A DNA stretch of 64,000 nucleotides from Maritalea mediterranea (GCF_021568695.1 NZ_JAKGTI010000003.1:274043-338042), one strand, 5' to 3'; counted from the stretch's first letter, positions 42,874-52,654 are shown. The notes: generated by a model not told the origin, from the sequence alone. Translations and numbers: made by a program.

Positions 42874-43578
42874 ATGGAAGCAGAACTTGCCGCGCACGGC
42901 ACTGCCGATCTGTCGCTTTTTGCTTTGTTTTGGGCTGCGGACTGGGTGGTGAAGGCGGTTATGCTCGGGCTGCTGGGTGCCTCGATCTGGACTTGGGCGA
43001 TCATCATCGAAAAAGGGGTGATGTATGGTCGCGCGCAACGCGCCATGAATAAGTTTGAAAAGAATTTTTGGTCTGGCCAATCCTTGGAAGATCTGTATCA
43101 GCGCCTGTCAGAAGACGAACCACGCGGCATGGGTGCCGTATTTGTTGCGGCGATGAAGGAATGGAAGCGCAGCCATGAGCAGGGTGCCTCGTCCTATATC
43201 GGGGTGCAGCAGCGGTTGGATAAGGTGCTGGACATCACCATTGGCCGCGAGAGCGATGTGCTGGAAAGCCGCCTGGGCTTTTTGGCGACCGTGGGGTCGG
43301 CAGCGCCCTTTATCGGCCTTTTCGGCACGGTGTGGGGCATTATGAATTCGTTCCAATCCATCGCGGCATCGGAAAGCACTAACCTGGCGGTTGTAGCGCC
43401 GGGCATTGCCGAAGCCTTGTTCGCCACGGCCATTGGCCTGTTGGCTGCCATTCCGGCCGTGATTGCCTATAACAAATTGTCATCTGACGCCAATAAGCTG
43501 ATTGGGCGTCTGGAAGGGTTTGCGGATGAGTTTTCCGCCATTTTGACCCGTCAATTGGAAAGCCGGGAGCAGCACTAA
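42874..43578 (+). CDS. tolQ: Tol-Pal proton channel subunit TolQ
   Basis: A 234-residue inner-membrane protein with three transmembrane helices: about 18-42, 135-160 and 172-195. The second and third include TVGSAAPFIGLFGTVWGIM and the GIAEALFATAIGLLAAIPAV pore segment. With TolR it converts proton flow into force on TolA. AGGGGA lies before the ATG. Head of the tolQRAB operon; its stop overlaps tolR by one base. Confidence 0.97.
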   Translation: MEAELAAHGTADLSLFALFWAADWVVKAVMLGLLGASIWTWAIIIEKGVMYGRAQRAMNKFEKNFWSGQSLEDLYQRLSEDEPRGMGAVFVAAMKEWKRSHEQGASSYIGVQQRLDKVLDITIGRESDVLESRLGFLATVGSAAPFIGLFGTVWGIMNSFQSIAASESTNLAVVAPGIAEALFATAIGLLAAIPAVIAYNKLSSDANKLIGRLEGFADEFSAILTRQLESREQH

Positions 43579-44027
43579 TGGGCGCAGGAATTTCACGCGG
43601 GTCAGCTGTGCGCCGTCGTGGCAGACGCCGGGGCCGGTCTGAACCGATGAGCGAGATTAACGTCACGCCGCTGGTCGACGTGATGTTGGTATTGTTGATC
43701 GTGTTTATGGTGGCCGCGCCGTTGCTGACAGTGGGTGTACCCATCGATTTGCCGCAGAGCCAGGCCAAAAGCCTGAACACAGAAAGTGAGCCGGTCACGG
43801 TCACGGTGACCGCGGATGGGCAAATCTATGTGCTTGAAGAGCTGGTGGATCGCAGCACCTTGTTGTCGAAACTGGATGAAGTTGCCGTGAATGGCACGGA
43901 AGAGCGCATTTATGTGCGCGGTGACAATGTGGCCGATTATGGCGCGGTGATGCGGGTGATGGGGCAATTGTCCGGCGCAGGCTATAGCAAAATTGGCCTG
44001 ATCACCGAGCAGGAGCAAAGCCAGTAA
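43578..44027 (+). CDS. tolR: Tol-Pal protein TolR
   Basis: A 149-residue protein with one N-terminal membrane helix bearing the proton-carrying Asp (INVTPLVDVMLVLLIVFMV) and a periplasmic ExbD-like domain that ends near the peptidoglycan-binding region. A basic stretch (VRRRGRRRGRSE) precedes the helix on the cytoplasmic side. Confidence 0.97.
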   Translation: MGAGISRGSAVRRRGRRRGRSEPMSEINVTPLVDVMLVLLIVFMVAAPLLTVGVPIDLPQSQAKSLNTESEPVTVTVTADGQIYVLEELVDRSTLLSKLDEVAVNGTEERIYVRGDNVADYGAVMRVMGQLSGAGYSKIGLITEQEQSQ

Positions 44028-44029
44028 AG

Positions 44030-45064
44030 ATGCGTTTAGGGATCACCATATCTGCGGTTTCCCACGCCGCCCTGATTGCTGTTGGGCTGATGTCCTTCGG
44101 CCAGGCCGATGCGTTTGATCCGCAAGAGATCGAGGCGATCCCGATCGAGCTGGTGCCGATTGAGGAGTTTTCCAATATTCGGCAAGGCTCGCTGGACAGC
44201 AATGTGATTGAAACCGAAACTCCGTCTGCGGTGGATACGGAAACGCCTGCTGAGTTGGCCCAGCCCACCGGCAACACTGAGGAAGATCAGCCCACGCCAA
44301 AGGACACGCCGGAGCCAAGCCCGGCGCCGACCGACAATTCAGCGCCTGAACCGACACCACCAACGCCGCCGACGCCCGCGCCAACGCCCGAGCCTGTGGA
44401 ACCGGCGACCCAGCCGGAAGAGCCTGCGCCCAGCGTGCCGGAACCTGTGGAAGAGCCAACGCCGGAACCGGTGGAAGAACCAGTTGAACAGTACGTTGCC
44501 AGTGACGAACCCGCGGCAGAACCGACCCCCGTTCCCCCATCGCCGCCTGCAGCCACCAGCGCGGTCGAGAAGGCACGCCAGGCTTTTGCGGCGCAAGAGG
44601 CAGAGCGCAAGCGACTGGCTGAGGCGCAGCGGGCGGAAGAAGCGAAAAAGAGCGAAGAAGCGGACAAGATTTCCGATATCATCAACAAAGAAGATAGTCG
44701 CGGCGGCACCACCGGTGATGGCGGGCAGAAAACTGCGGGCAAGACAACGGGCACAGCGGCGCGTTTAACCCAATCCGAACGGGCGGCCCTGGCCGCCCAG
44801 ATGCGGAAATGCTGGAATCCACCGATTTCAGCGCTGGATGTCGATGGCCTGACCGTTCGGCTGCTGGTAGATTTGAACCGGGATGGCTCAGTGGCGGGCA
44901 CGCCACAAGTGTTGGACATTTCGGTAACCGGACAGGTTGGTCAGGCCACGGCCTCTGCCGCCCAACGGGCGGTGCGCCGGTGTGGGCCCTATCAGTTGGC
45001 CGCAGAAAAATATGAAGAGTGGCGTCAGGTCGATGTTACTTTTGATCCAAGAGATATAAGATAG
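44030..45064 (+). CDS. tolA: Tol-Pal protein TolA
   Basis: A 344-residue protein: membrane helix near the N terminus (about 5-25), a long Pro/Glu/Thr-rich region (about 60-175) with PTP and EPV repeats, a charged helix (about 180-225) and a C-terminal TonB/TolA-like domain (about 240-344: MRKCWNPPISALDVDGLTVR). The Pro-rich spacer is of the alphaproteobacterial style rather than the Ala/Lys-rich helix of E. coli. It bridges TolQR to Pal and TolB. Confidence 0.93.
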   Translation: MRLGITISAVSHAALIAVGLMSFGQADAFDPQEIEAIPIELVPIEEFSNIRQGSLDSNVIETETPSAVDTETPAELAQPTGNTEEDQPTPKDTPEPSPAPTDNSAPEPTPPTPPTPAPTPEPVEPATQPEEPAPSVPEPVEEPTPEPVEEPVEQYVASDEPAAEPTPVPPSPPAATSAVEKARQAFAAQEAERKRLAEAQRAEEAKKSEEADKISDIINKEDSRGGTTGDGGQKTAGKTTGTAARLTQSERAALAAQMRKCWNPPISALDVDGLTVRLLVDLNRDGSVAGTPQVLDISVTGQVGQATASAAQRAVRRCGPYQLAAEKYEEWRQVDVTFDPRDIR

Positions 45065-45119
45065 TTAAATGCAACGCCGGTCCGGGTTTTGCGTTTAGGG
45101 GGCGGAAAAGGAGATGGAC

Positions 45120-46433
45120 ATGATAAAGATCTCGCGTCGACATGCCTTGAAATTGGGTGCCGCCAGCATGGGAGCGACTGTTTTCGCGCAGCCTGCCGCC
45201 GCGTTGGTGAAAATTGTGGTGACTGGTGGAGATTTTGAGCCGATGCCGATCGGCATTCCGACCTTCAGCTCGACCGACCCGCAATTGGGCAGCGAATTGA
45301 CTCAGATTGTGATCGATAATCTGCGCCGCTCCGGGTTGTTTGCGCCATTTCCGGTTGAACAGATGCCGCTTAAAATGGGCGAAGTGAATGCATCGCCGGA
45401 ATTTGGCGCCTGGCGGCAATTGGGTGCCGACGCATTGGTGATGGGTACGGTGCAGCAAACTGGGGGGCAAATGCGCGCGGATGTGCGCTTGTGGGATGTG
45501 GTGGCCGGTGAGGAAGGTTTTGGCCGCTCCTTTGGCTCCAGCGAAGCCAACAAGCGCCGGGTGGCACATATTGTGTCGGACGCGATCTATAAAACCCTGA
45601 CAGGGGAAGATGGTTATTTCGACACCCGGATCGTCTATGTGGCGGAGAGCGGGCCAAAGGCCAACCGCACCAAGCGTCTGGCGATTATGGATCAGGACGG
45701 TGCCAATAATCGCTATCTGACCGATGGCAATTCCATCGTGTTGACCCCGCGGTTTTCCCCGAATGGCAATTTGCTGTCTTATATGAATTTTTCGGGCGAT
45801 GTGCCGCAGATTTATTTGCTCGATCTGTCTACCGGGCAGCAGCAGCGTGTGGCTGATTTTGGTAAAATGACCCTGTCGCCGCGCTTTTCGCCTGATGGCA
45901 ACCATCTGGCGTTTAGTGTGACCACCGGGGCCGACACGAACCTTTATTTGATGAATTTGCAGCAGCGCAATCCCATGCAACTGACCCGCGGGGCGTCGAT
46001 TGACACCAGCCCAAGCTTTTCGCCGGATGGTCAGCGGATCGCCTTTGAAAGCGATCGTGGTGGCAGTCAGCAAATTTATGTGATGGGCACCCAAGGCGGC
46101 GGCGCCCAGCGGATCAGCTTCGGCGATGGCCGCTATTCCACACCGGTCTGGTCGCCCAAGGGTGACTTGATTGCCTTTACCAAACAAAAGGACGGACAGT
46201 TCCATATCGGCACCATGCGGCCAGATGGTTCTGGCGAACGGGTTCTGGCCTCCAGCTATCTGATGGAAGGGCCGACCTGGGCCCCCAATGGCCGGGTTCT
46301 GATGTATTTCAAAGATCCCGGCGGGGACAGCGGGCCGCAGCTTTACACCATCGATGTGTGGGGCCGGAACGAGCAACGGATTCCAACGCCAACCTATGCG
46401 TCTGACCCGACCTGGTCGCCGCTGCTGGCATAA
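45120..46433 (+). CDS. tolB: Tol-Pal periplasmic beta-propeller TolB
   Basis: A 437-residue protein with an N-terminal domain (about 30-160) and a six-bladed propeller of WD40-like/PD40 repeats with the motifs [31 protein letters not shown] and [15 protein letters not shown]. The signal peptide carries a twin-arginine-like motif (SRRHALKLG), suggesting Tat export. The ATG at 45120 is chosen since AAAGGAG abuts the one at 45114. Confidence 0.96.
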   Translation: MIKISRRHALKLGAASMGATVFAQPAAALVKIVVTGGDFEPMPIGIPTFSSTDPQLGSELTQIVIDNLRRSGLFAPFPVEQMPLKMGEVNASPEFGAWRQLGADALVMGTVQQTGGQMRADVRLWDVVAGEEGFGRSFGSSEANKRRVAHIVSDAIYKTLTGEDGYFDTRIVYVAESGPKANRTKRLAIMDQDGANNRYLTDGNSIVLTPRFSPNGNLLSYMNFSGDVPQIYLLDLSTGQQQRVADFGKMTLSPRFSPDGNHLAFSVTTGADTNLYLMNLQQRNPMQLTRGASIDTSPSFSPDGQRIAFESDRGGSQQIYVMGTQGGGAQRISFGDGRYSTPVWSPKGDLIAFTKQKDGQFHIGTMRPDGSGERVLASSYLMEGPTWAPNGRVLMYFKDPGGDSGPQLYTIDVWGRNEQRIPTPTYASDPTWSPLLA

Positions 46434-46488
46434 GGGCACATATTTGTGCCTTCTTGACCGGTTGAGCCAGAATGCTTAGCTCAACCGG
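46432..46488 (+). other. Two tandem hairpins after tolB
   Basis: First: GGCACA / TGTGCC followed by TTCTT (46435-46455), a weak terminator overlapping the tolB stop. Second: CCGGTTGAGC / GCTCAACCGG, ten perfect pairs with an 11-nt loop (46458-46488), with no T-run. Confidence 0.6.
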
Positions 46489-46523
46489 GCGCGACAAAAG
46501 GGTTGCAGGTTAGGAAGGCCAAT

Positions 46524-47342
46524 ATGCTCAGTTCATTGCGATTTGATCAAATGTTGGATCAGTTGGCGCCGGCTGAACGGGCACCGATTGTGTTTTTGGG
46601 GCATGGCAATCCGCTTTATGCCATCACCGACAATGATTTTGCCAAAAGCTGGCGGCGTTTGGGTGAAAAGCTGGCGCGGCCGCAGGCCATTCTGTGCATT
46701 TCCGCCCATTGGGAAACCCGTCGCTCCACCCTTGTGCATGTGGGTGCGATGCCCAAAACCATTCACGATTTTTACGGGTTTCCGCAGGATTTGTTTGATG
46801 TCCAATATCCGGCTCCCGGCGCACCCGAGCTGGCGCATGATGTTGCACTGATGCTGAAAAACCATGAGGCCATCCCTACTGAAGAGTGGGGGCTGGACCA
46901 TGGCGCTTGGGCCGTGCTGCGGCATCTATATCCAGAGGCGGATATTCCGGTGTTTCAGGTCTCGATCAATCGCGATCTCGATTTTGCCGGTCAACTGGCC
47001 TTGGGCCGTGATTTGAAAGCGCTGCGCGATCGTGGGGTGCTAATCTTGGGCAGTGGCAATTTGGTGCATAATCTGCGTGCCATCTCGCCTGAAGTTGAGG
47101 CGTTTGACTGGGCGCGCGAATTTGATCAGAAGGTTGCAGATCTGCTCACCGACCGCAATTTTGCCGAAATGGCCAATCGGGAACAATATGGCAGCTTGCT
47201 GAACCAGGCGCATCCCAGTGTGGAGCATTTGGCCCCGGCCTTTTATTGTGCTGGATTGGTGGATGAAAAGGATCAGCTAGCGTTCTTCAACACGCAGTTT
47301 GATATGGGTTCCTTATCCATGCGATCCTTCATTTATTACTAG
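46524..47342 (+). CDS. Extradiol (DOPA-like, LigB) dioxygenase, YgiD-type
   Basis: A 272-residue class III extradiol ring-cleavage dioxygenase. FLGHGNPLY and ISAHWETR hold the expected metal His residues, YPAPGAPELA is the family signature, and WGLDHGAWAVL with its His and GSGNLVHNLR near the C terminus complete the site. E. coli YgiD cleaves DOPA in vitro. AGGAAGG lies 5 nt before the ATG. It splits tolB from pal, an unusual place for a catabolic enzyme. Confidence 0.92.
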   Translation: MLSSLRFDQMLDQLAPAERAPIVFLGHGNPLYAITDNDFAKSWRRLGEKLARPQAILCISAHWETRRSTLVHVGAMPKTIHDFYGFPQDLFDVQYPAPGAPELAHDVALMLKNHEAIPTEEWGLDHGAWAVLRHLYPEADIPVFQVSINRDLDFAGQLALGRDLKALRDRGVLILGSGNLVHNLRAISPEVEAFDWAREFDQKVADLLTDRNFAEMANREQYGSLLNQAHPSVEHLAPAFYCAGLVDEKDQLAFFNTQFDMGSLSMRSFIYY

Positions 47343-47373
47343 CACAGATATCGGAATTTGCCGTGGGTGTCAT

Positions 47374-47396
47374 TTTGGCCACATATTGTGGCCAAA
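47374..47396. other. Perfect hairpin between the dioxygenase gene and pal
   Basis: TTTGGCCACA, loop TAT, TGTGGCCAAA: ten perfect pairs. No T-run on either side, so it is a poor terminator; it may be a protein site or mRNA 3' end structure. Confidence 0.55.
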
Positions 47397-47416
47397 CTTG
47401 CCTTAAAATGGCCGGA

Positions 47417-47433
47417 TTAAGCCCGCATTAACC
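47417..47433 (+). promoter_or_regulatory. CtrA-type box upstream of pal
   Basis: TTAA GCCCGCA TTAACC: exact TTAA-N7-TTAAC, 83 bp before the pal start. A new promoter here would explain why pal, cut off from tolB by the dioxygenase gene, is transcribed on its own. Confidence 0.65.
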
Positions 47434-47515
47434 GCGTTCAAACACCCCAAATTAAGATAAATAAGGGTATAACCGGGTCAATCAATTTCGACCTTTTCTG
47501 GAGCTATCAAGGACC

Positions 47516-48004
47516 ATGTCCATGGCAAATCAATTTATGCGCCTTCTCAAAGGCATTACGATGGTGGCACTTGTGGCATTTGTTGCCGCTTGTGCGCGCA
47601 CACCGGACGCAGGTGTGGGCAATCTGGGGCCGGGGCAGGCCCAGCCTGGCACGCCACAGGAATTTCTGGTTGCCGTTGGCGACCGCGTGTTTTTTGAGAC
47701 CGACAGTTCGGTTTTGACTGCTGAAGCCCGGGCCACATTGGACAAGCAGGCTGTTTGGCTGCAAAAACATTCGCAATATAAAGTGTTGATCGAGGGTCAT
47801 GCCGATGAACGCGGCACCCGTGAATATAACATTGCTTTGGGCGCACGCCGGGGCACGGCGGTGGTGAACTATCTGGTCAGTCGCGGCGTCAGCTCGACGC
47901 GCATCACCACAAAGAGCTTTGGTAAAGAGCGGCCGGTGGCAGTTTGTGACGATATTTCGTGCTGGTCGCAAAACCGCCGTGCTGTGACGGTATTGCTGCC
48001 ATAA
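47516..48004 (+). CDS. pal: Peptidoglycan-associated lipoprotein Pal
   Basis: A 162-residue outer-membrane lipoprotein. The lipobox ends in Cys26 (VAFVAAC). The OmpA-like domain starts at about residue 60 and includes VLIEGHADERGTREYNIALG, ARRGTAVVNYL and SFGKERPVA. It binds peptidoglycan and is the target of TolA/TolB during constriction. AAGGA lies just before the ATG. Its own CtrA-type box is upstream. Confidence 0.97.
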   Translation: MSMANQFMRLLKGITMVALVAFVAACARTPDAGVGNLGPGQAQPGTPQEFLVAVGDRVFFETDSSVLTAEARATLDKQAVWLQKHSQYKVLIEGHADERGTREYNIALGARRGTAVVNYLVSRGVSSTRITTKSFGKERPVAVCDDISCWSQNRRAVTVLLP

Positions 48005-48150
48005 GCACTGTTTAAAAATCCTCTGCTGGAGGCGGGCGCCGGGCTTCGTGTAATGCGGACCCGGCGTTTTTTTGTCGCAATTTTGTTTTACCCCCAAGCT
48101 AAGAAATGGTTTTATGCGTGGCGGTTCGTCAGGAACGAAGGAGTGACTTT

Positions 48151-49179
48151 ATGTCAGCGAGTAATAAGAATTGGGCACAGCAATTTGCTGCCATGGGCAT
48201 GGGCCTGCTCTTGGCCGGGACCACCGGCATTGCCCAGGCCGGCAGTCAGCCCAATGATGCGGTGTTTGGCCGGTTGATTCAGTTGGAACAGCAGGCTGAT
48301 GTGTTGAGCGATCATGTGTTGATGTTGGAACGGGGCTTTGAGGGGCTGGGCATTGAGCGTGTCTCAGACAGCAAGCCGCTGAAAGTGCGGGTTGCACAAT
48401 CGCGGGACGTGGCCCAGGTCAATGTGCGTATTGATGCCATTGAAGAGCGTATGCGGACCCTGACCGGTCAGGTTGAAGGACTGCAATTTCAAATGACCCA
48501 ATTGCAAACCTTGCTTGAGCGGATGCAGGAAGACTATGAATTCCGGTTCCAGGAGCTGGAAGGCGGTGGGCCGGGAAAAACTAGTGCGGCACCCCAATCA
48601 GATCGCGAGACGCCATCTGAGGGTGTGCCGCAGCCACAAAATGAAGATTTTGCCACCAGCGGCGATGACAATGGGCCGCTCACATTAGGAACGCCAGAGG
48701 GCACGCTGGGCACCTTGTCTGATGATGTGCTGAGCGATATTGGCACGGGTCAGCCCATGGATCTTGGATTTGACCCTGGGGCGGCCCTATCGGATGCGGA
48801 TGCCAAGGCGCAATATGAGGCGGGGTACGAGGCCTTGCTGCGGGGCGATTATGTATTTGCTGAAGACCAATTCCGTCAGTTTATTGGCCTGTTTCCCGAA
48901 AATCGGTTGGCGCCTGACGCCTATCATTGGCTGGGCGACAGCTTGCTCAATCGTGGCGAGTACGAAGAAGCCGCTGAGGTGCTTTTGAGAGGCTTTGAAG
49001 CCTTTCCAAATGCCGCGCGTTCGCCGGACATGGTTATGAAATTGGGGATTTCCCTAAACAATGCTGGCGAAAGAGAGACGGCCTGTCGTACCTTTGTTGA
49101 GGTGTTGCGTCGTTACCCTGACCAACCCAATGCCTTCAAACAAAGGGTGGCAGAGGAACAGCGAAAGGCACAATGTTAG
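48151..49179 (+). CDS. cpoB: Tol-Pal-associated protein CpoB (YbgF)
   Basis: A 342-residue exported protein: signal peptide about 1-30 (IAQAG end), a coiled coil with RIDAIEERMRTLTGQVEGLQ (about 85-145), an acidic linker, and a C-terminal TPR domain (about 220-342: YEAGYEALLRGDYVFAEDQF, DAYHWLGDSLLNRGEYEEAA). CpoB couples outer-membrane constriction to peptidoglycan synthesis. AAGGAG precedes the ATG at 48151. The last 7 bp overlap tilS. Confidence 0.95.
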   Translation: MSASNKNWAQQFAAMGMGLLLAGTTGIAQAGSQPNDAVFGRLIQLEQQADVLSDHVLMLERGFEGLGIERVSDSKPLKVRVAQSRDVAQVNVRIDAIEERMRTLTGQVEGLQFQMTQLQTLLERMQEDYEFRFQELEGGGPGKTSAAPQSDRETPSEGVPQPQNEDFATSGDDNGPLTLGTPEGTLGTLSDDVLSDIGTGQPMDLGFDPGAALSDADAKAQYEAGYEALLRGDYVFAEDQFRQFIGLFPENRLAPDAYHWLGDSLLNRGEYEEAAEVLLRGFEAFPNAARSPDMVMKLGISLNNAGERETACRTFVEVLRRYPDQPNAFKQRVAEEQRKAQC

Positions 49180-50471
49180 ATAATGAACGTTCACATCACG
49201 ATTTGATTGAGCCAGAATTTCTGAATTATATTTTTGCGCCGCTTTTTGAAACCCAAAAGGCGGCGCTTGCTGTTTCTGGCGGACCGGACAGCATGGCGCT
49301 GATGCATTTGGCGGCCCGCTTCGCCCAGATGCAAACCGATCCCATCGCGTTGACCGTGCTGAGTGTGGATCATGGCTTGCGCCGTGAAGCAGCAGACGAG
49401 GCGGCGATGGTGAAGGCAGCAGCCAAAGCGCTGGGCCTGACGTGTTATGTGCTCAAACCAGAAAATTTTCACCCGGAGACTCGGATACAGGAAAGCGCGC
49501 GCAATGTGCGTTATCATTTGATGCGGCAGAAGATGCAGGCGCTGGAGATCACCCAGTTGCTCACCGCACATCATCTCGATGATCAGGCCGAGACCTTCTT
49601 TATGCGCTTGGCGCGGGGCAGTGGCCTTTCTGGATTAGGGGGCATGGGCCGCACCAGTGTGGGCTTTGATTTAGACATTGTGCGCCCGCTGATTGATGTG
49701 CCCAAGGCCGATTTGACGGCGTATGTGCAGGCAGAAAATATTGTCCATGTGCAAGACCCGTCCAATCAGGATGATCGATTTGAGCGGGTGCGATGGCGGC
49801 AAGCGCTCAAGGGGTTGCAGCGTATGGGATTGCAGGCAAAAAATATTGGCCTTTCCGCCCGGCGCTTGCGGCGGGCAGATGCAGCGCTCGATACGATTTC
49901 AGAAGCGGTTTATAGCGAGCGTGTCTTTATTGATCCGTTCGGATGTGTGGTGTTGGATCACGCATTATTGACCAAAGAACCGGCGGAAATCGGCATTCGG
50001 CTTTTGGCGCGGGCACTGGATGATGCAGGCGGGGACGCGGCATCACCTGAATTGGCCAAAATCGAAGCGCTCTATGACCTTTTGTGCATGGGAAAATTGC
50101 AAATGCGCGGCCAAACCCTTGGCGGGTGCGGCGTGCGCGGGCATGGTGATTTGGTTCAGGTTTTTCGCGAGGTGGGACGGTTGGATGACCAGGCGCATGT
50201 GGTGGCCCCTGGCGACAGTTTGGACTGGGATTGCCGTTTTCGCATTCTGGTCGCCAGTGACGCGCCGGGCCCCGTGCAGGTGCAGCCCGCAGCGTCGATC
50301 ACGCGGGCACAGTTTGATCAACTCATGCCGGATATGAATTTTGTGCCGATGGATGCGGTGCGCGCAGCCCCTTTGGTGTCCTCCGGGGATCAAATACTCG
50401 CATTGGGAGAGCATGTGCTTGGTCCCAATATTGACGTATTTCGCATATTTGGTCCCAACGCGCTGAGCTGA
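49173..50471 (+). CDS. tilS: tRNA(Ile)-lysidine synthase
   Basis: A 432-residue enzyme that modifies C34 of tRNA-Ile(CAU) to lysidine so that it reads AUA. The PP-loop SGGPDS is at residues 35-40; the conserved SVDHGLRREAADEAAM and TAHHLDDQAETFFMRLARGSG segments follow; the C-terminal part is less conserved. It starts inside the end of cpoB (7-bp overlap). Confidence 0.95.
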   Translation: MLDNERSHHDLIEPEFLNYIFAPLFETQKAALAVSGGPDSMALMHLAARFAQMQTDPIALTVLSVDHGLRREAADEAAMVKAAAKALGLTCYVLKPENFHPETRIQESARNVRYHLMRQKMQALEITQLLTAHHLDDQAETFFMRLARGSGLSGLGGMGRTSVGFDLDIVRPLIDVPKADLTAYVQAENIVHVQDPSNQDDRFERVRWRQALKGLQRMGLQAKNIGLSARRLRRADAALDTISEAVYSERVFIDPFGCVVLDHALLTKEPAEIGIRLLARALDDAGGDAASPELAKIEALYDLLCMGKLQMRGQTLGGCGVRGHGDLVQVFREVGRLDDQAHVVAPGDSLDWDCRFRILVASDAPGPVQVQPAASITRAQFDQLMPDMNFVPMDAVRAAPLVSSGDQILALGEHVLGPNIDVFRIFGPNALS

Positions 50472-50550
50472 GCGGCGTGAACATGCGGCAATTGGTCGGG
50501 CGTTTATTAATCACATTGTGTTAAGAACAGTGATCAAATTGCGGTGTGTG

Positions 50551-50584
50551 CCCTTGTAACAGCGGGCGTAGGACCTTACATTCG
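50551..50584 (+). promoter_or_regulatory. Probable RpoH (sigma32) promoter of ftsH
   Basis: CCCTTG, 18 bp, CTTACATTCG: matches the alphaproteobacterial RpoH pattern CTTG-N17/18-CYTATNTNNG at all but one fixed position. It ends 56 bp before the ftsH start. Confidence 0.55.
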
Positions 50585-50640
50585 ATCCAAATTCTCATTG
50601 TGTGCGTATGAAGAACGTACATCTATTCAAGGCAGGTTAA

Positions 50641-52578
50641 ATGAACGGCAATTTTCGCAACCTTGCAATCTGGATGATCATTCTGGTCATGTTGCTTGGC
50701 CTCTTCCAGATTTTCCAAACATCCTCCCAGACGGCGGGGCTGACGCAAAAGACATATTCCCAATTCGTTTCTGATGTGGATGCTGGGTCTGTTCAAAGCG
50801 TGACCATTACTGAAAACCGGCTGCGCGGAACATTGAGTAATGGTCAGCGGTTTGAAACCTATCTGCCCGAAGGTGTGGATGTGGTGTCCCGCCTTGAAAG
50901 TCGCGGCGTGACCATTGAAGCCAAGCCACCGGAGTCCAGCCCGTTCTGGACCATTCTGTTGTCATCATGGCTTCCTTTCATCGTGTTGATCGCCATTTGG
51001 TTTTTCTTTATTCGCCAAATGCAGGGCGGTGGCCGTGGCGGTGCCATGGGCTTTGGCAAGTCGCGGGCAAAATTGCTCACCGAAAGCCAGGGCAAGGTCA
51101 CGTTTGAAGATGTGGCCGGCGTGGACGAGGCAAAGCAGGATCTTGAAGAGATCGTCGATTATCTGCGCGATCCGGGCAAATTCCAACGTTTGGGCGGCAA
51201 AATCCCGCGCGGCGTGTTGCTGGTGGGCCCTCCGGGTACCGGTAAAACCTTGCTGGCGCGTTCTGTTGCTGGCGAAGCGAATGTGCCATTTTTCACCATT
51301 TCCGGTTCTGACTTTGTGGAAATGTTTGTGGGCGTTGGCGCGAGCCGCGTGCGCGACATGTTTGAGCAGGCCAAGAAAAACTCACCCTGTATCATCTTTA
51401 TTGACGAGATTGATGCGGTGGGCCGTTCACGTGGCGCCGGTTTTGGCGGCGGCAATGATGAACGCGAGCAGACCTTGAACCAGTTGCTGGTTGAGATGGA
51501 CGGCTTTGAGGAAAATGAGAGCATCATTTTGATCGCAGCCACCAACCGGCCAGACGTTTTGGACCCGGCATTGCTGCGTCCGGGCCGTTTCGACCGTCAA
51601 GTTGTGGTGCCGAACCCGGATGTGACCGGTCGGGAACAGATTTTGAAAGTGCATGTGCGCAAGGTGCCTTTGGCGCCGGACGTGGATTTGAAAATTCTGG
51701 CCCGCGGAACGCCCGGTTTTTCTGGCGCGGAGATTATGAACCTGGTGAACGAATCAGCACTTTTGGCGGCGCGTCGGAACAAGCGGTTCGTCACGATGGC
51801 TGAATTTGAGGACGCGAAAGATAAAATCATGATGGGGGCGGAGCGCCGCACCTTGGCCATGAAGGAAGACGAAAAACGCAACACTGCCTATCACGAGGCC
51901 GGCCACGCGCTGGTGTCGCTGTTGTTGTCCAACGTGCTTGATCCGATTCACAAGGCCACCATCATCCCACGCGGTCGTGCGCTGGGTATGGTGATGAGTT
52001 TGCCGGAGAGCGACCAATATTCCTTCTCTAAGGAAAAAGCCTTGGCGCAATTGGTGCTGGCCTTTGGTGGGCGTGAAGCCGAAATTCATAAGTTCGGCCC
52101 CGAAAAAGTCACGTCCGGCGCTGCTGGCGACATTCAGGGCGCCACCAAGCTGGCCAATTCCATGGTCACTGAATGGGGCATGTCCGAAAAGTTGGGTCGT
52201 GTACTCTATAAATCTGATCCGCAGGGCATTTATGGCCCGGCCAGCGTGGATCATATGTCTGACGAGACTGCGCGTTTGATTGATGAGGAAGTGCGGACAT
52301 TGGTGGAAGAGGCTGAAACCAAGGCGCGCAATCTCATTAAAGAAAATGAGCAGCTTTTTGAGGATATTGCTCAAGCCTTGCTGGAGTTTGAAACCTTGAC
52401 CGGGGACGAGTTGCGGGCCTTGAAAGATGGCAAAAAACCTCATCGCTCAGACGACGACAATACTCCGACAGCCAAAGCGACCGGCGTGCCGCGCGCGGGC
52501 AAAGCGGTGCCGAAGAAAAAGCCGAATGATGACGGCAAGGGCGCCGAAGGGGATGCGGAGCCGCAACCTGAAAACTAG
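50641..52578 (+). CDS. ftsH: ATP-dependent zinc metalloprotease FtsH
   Basis: A 645-residue inner-membrane AAA+ protease. Two transmembrane helices (about 8-25 and 101-123) flank a periplasmic domain; Walker A GPPGTGKT is at 196-203, Walker [12 protein letters not shown] follows, the second region of homology is [18 protein letters not shown], and the zinc motif HEAGH is at 418-422. The C-terminal tail is basic. It degrades membrane proteins and regulators such as RpoH and LpxC. A heat-shock type promoter precedes it. Confidence 0.98.
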   Translation: MNGNFRNLAIWMIILVMLLGLFQIFQTSSQTAGLTQKTYSQFVSDVDAGSVQSVTITENRLRGTLSNGQRFETYLPEGVDVVSRLESRGVTIEAKPPESSPFWTILLSSWLPFIVLIAIWFFFIRQMQGGGRGGAMGFGKSRAKLLTESQGKVTFEDVAGVDEAKQDLEEIVDYLRDPGKFQRLGGKIPRGVLLVGPPGTGKTLLARSVAGEANVPFFTISGSDFVEMFVGVGASRVRDMFEQAKKNSPCIIFIDEIDAVGRSRGAGFGGGNDEREQTLNQLLVEMDGFEENESIILIAATNRPDVLDPALLRPGRFDRQVVVPNPDVTGREQILKVHVRKVPLAPDVDLKILARGTPGFSGAEIMNLVNESALLAARRNKRFVTMAEFEDAKDKIMMGAERRTLAMKEDEKRNTAYHEAGHALVSLLLSNVLDPIHKATIIPRGRALGMVMSLPESDQYSFSKEKALAQLVLAFGGREAEIHKFGPEKVTSGAAGDIQGATKLANSMVTEWGMSEKLGRVLYKSDPQGIYGPASVDHMSDETARLIDEEVRTLVEEAETKARNLIKENEQLFEDIAQALLEFETLTGDELRALKDGKKPHRSDDDNTPTAKATGVPRAGKAVPKKKPNDDGKGAEGDAEPQPEN

Positions 52579-52582
52579 ACTT

Positions 52583-52609
52583 TAAAAGAGGCCTTCGGGC
52601 CTCTTTTTT
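52583..52609 (+). terminator. Terminator of ftsH
   Basis: AAAAGAGGCC-TTCG-GGCCTCTTTTTT: stable tetraloop hairpin with a T-run. Confidence 0.95.
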
Positions 52610-52654
52610 GTTGGCGCAGCCGGTGCTATTCTTCTTTTTTGGAAGGGGCCTGCC

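Noticed and set aside
45036-46439. 467-residue open frame antisense to tolB
   Set aside because: The longest antisense frame in the window but it mirrors TolB codon structure, is rich in His/Gln/Pro with no recognisable fold, and would need to replace an essential gene.
50505-50534. TTAA-N10-TTAA upstream of ftsH
   Set aside because: The spacing is 10, not 7, so it does not fit a CtrA box; the RpoH-like promoter explains the region better.
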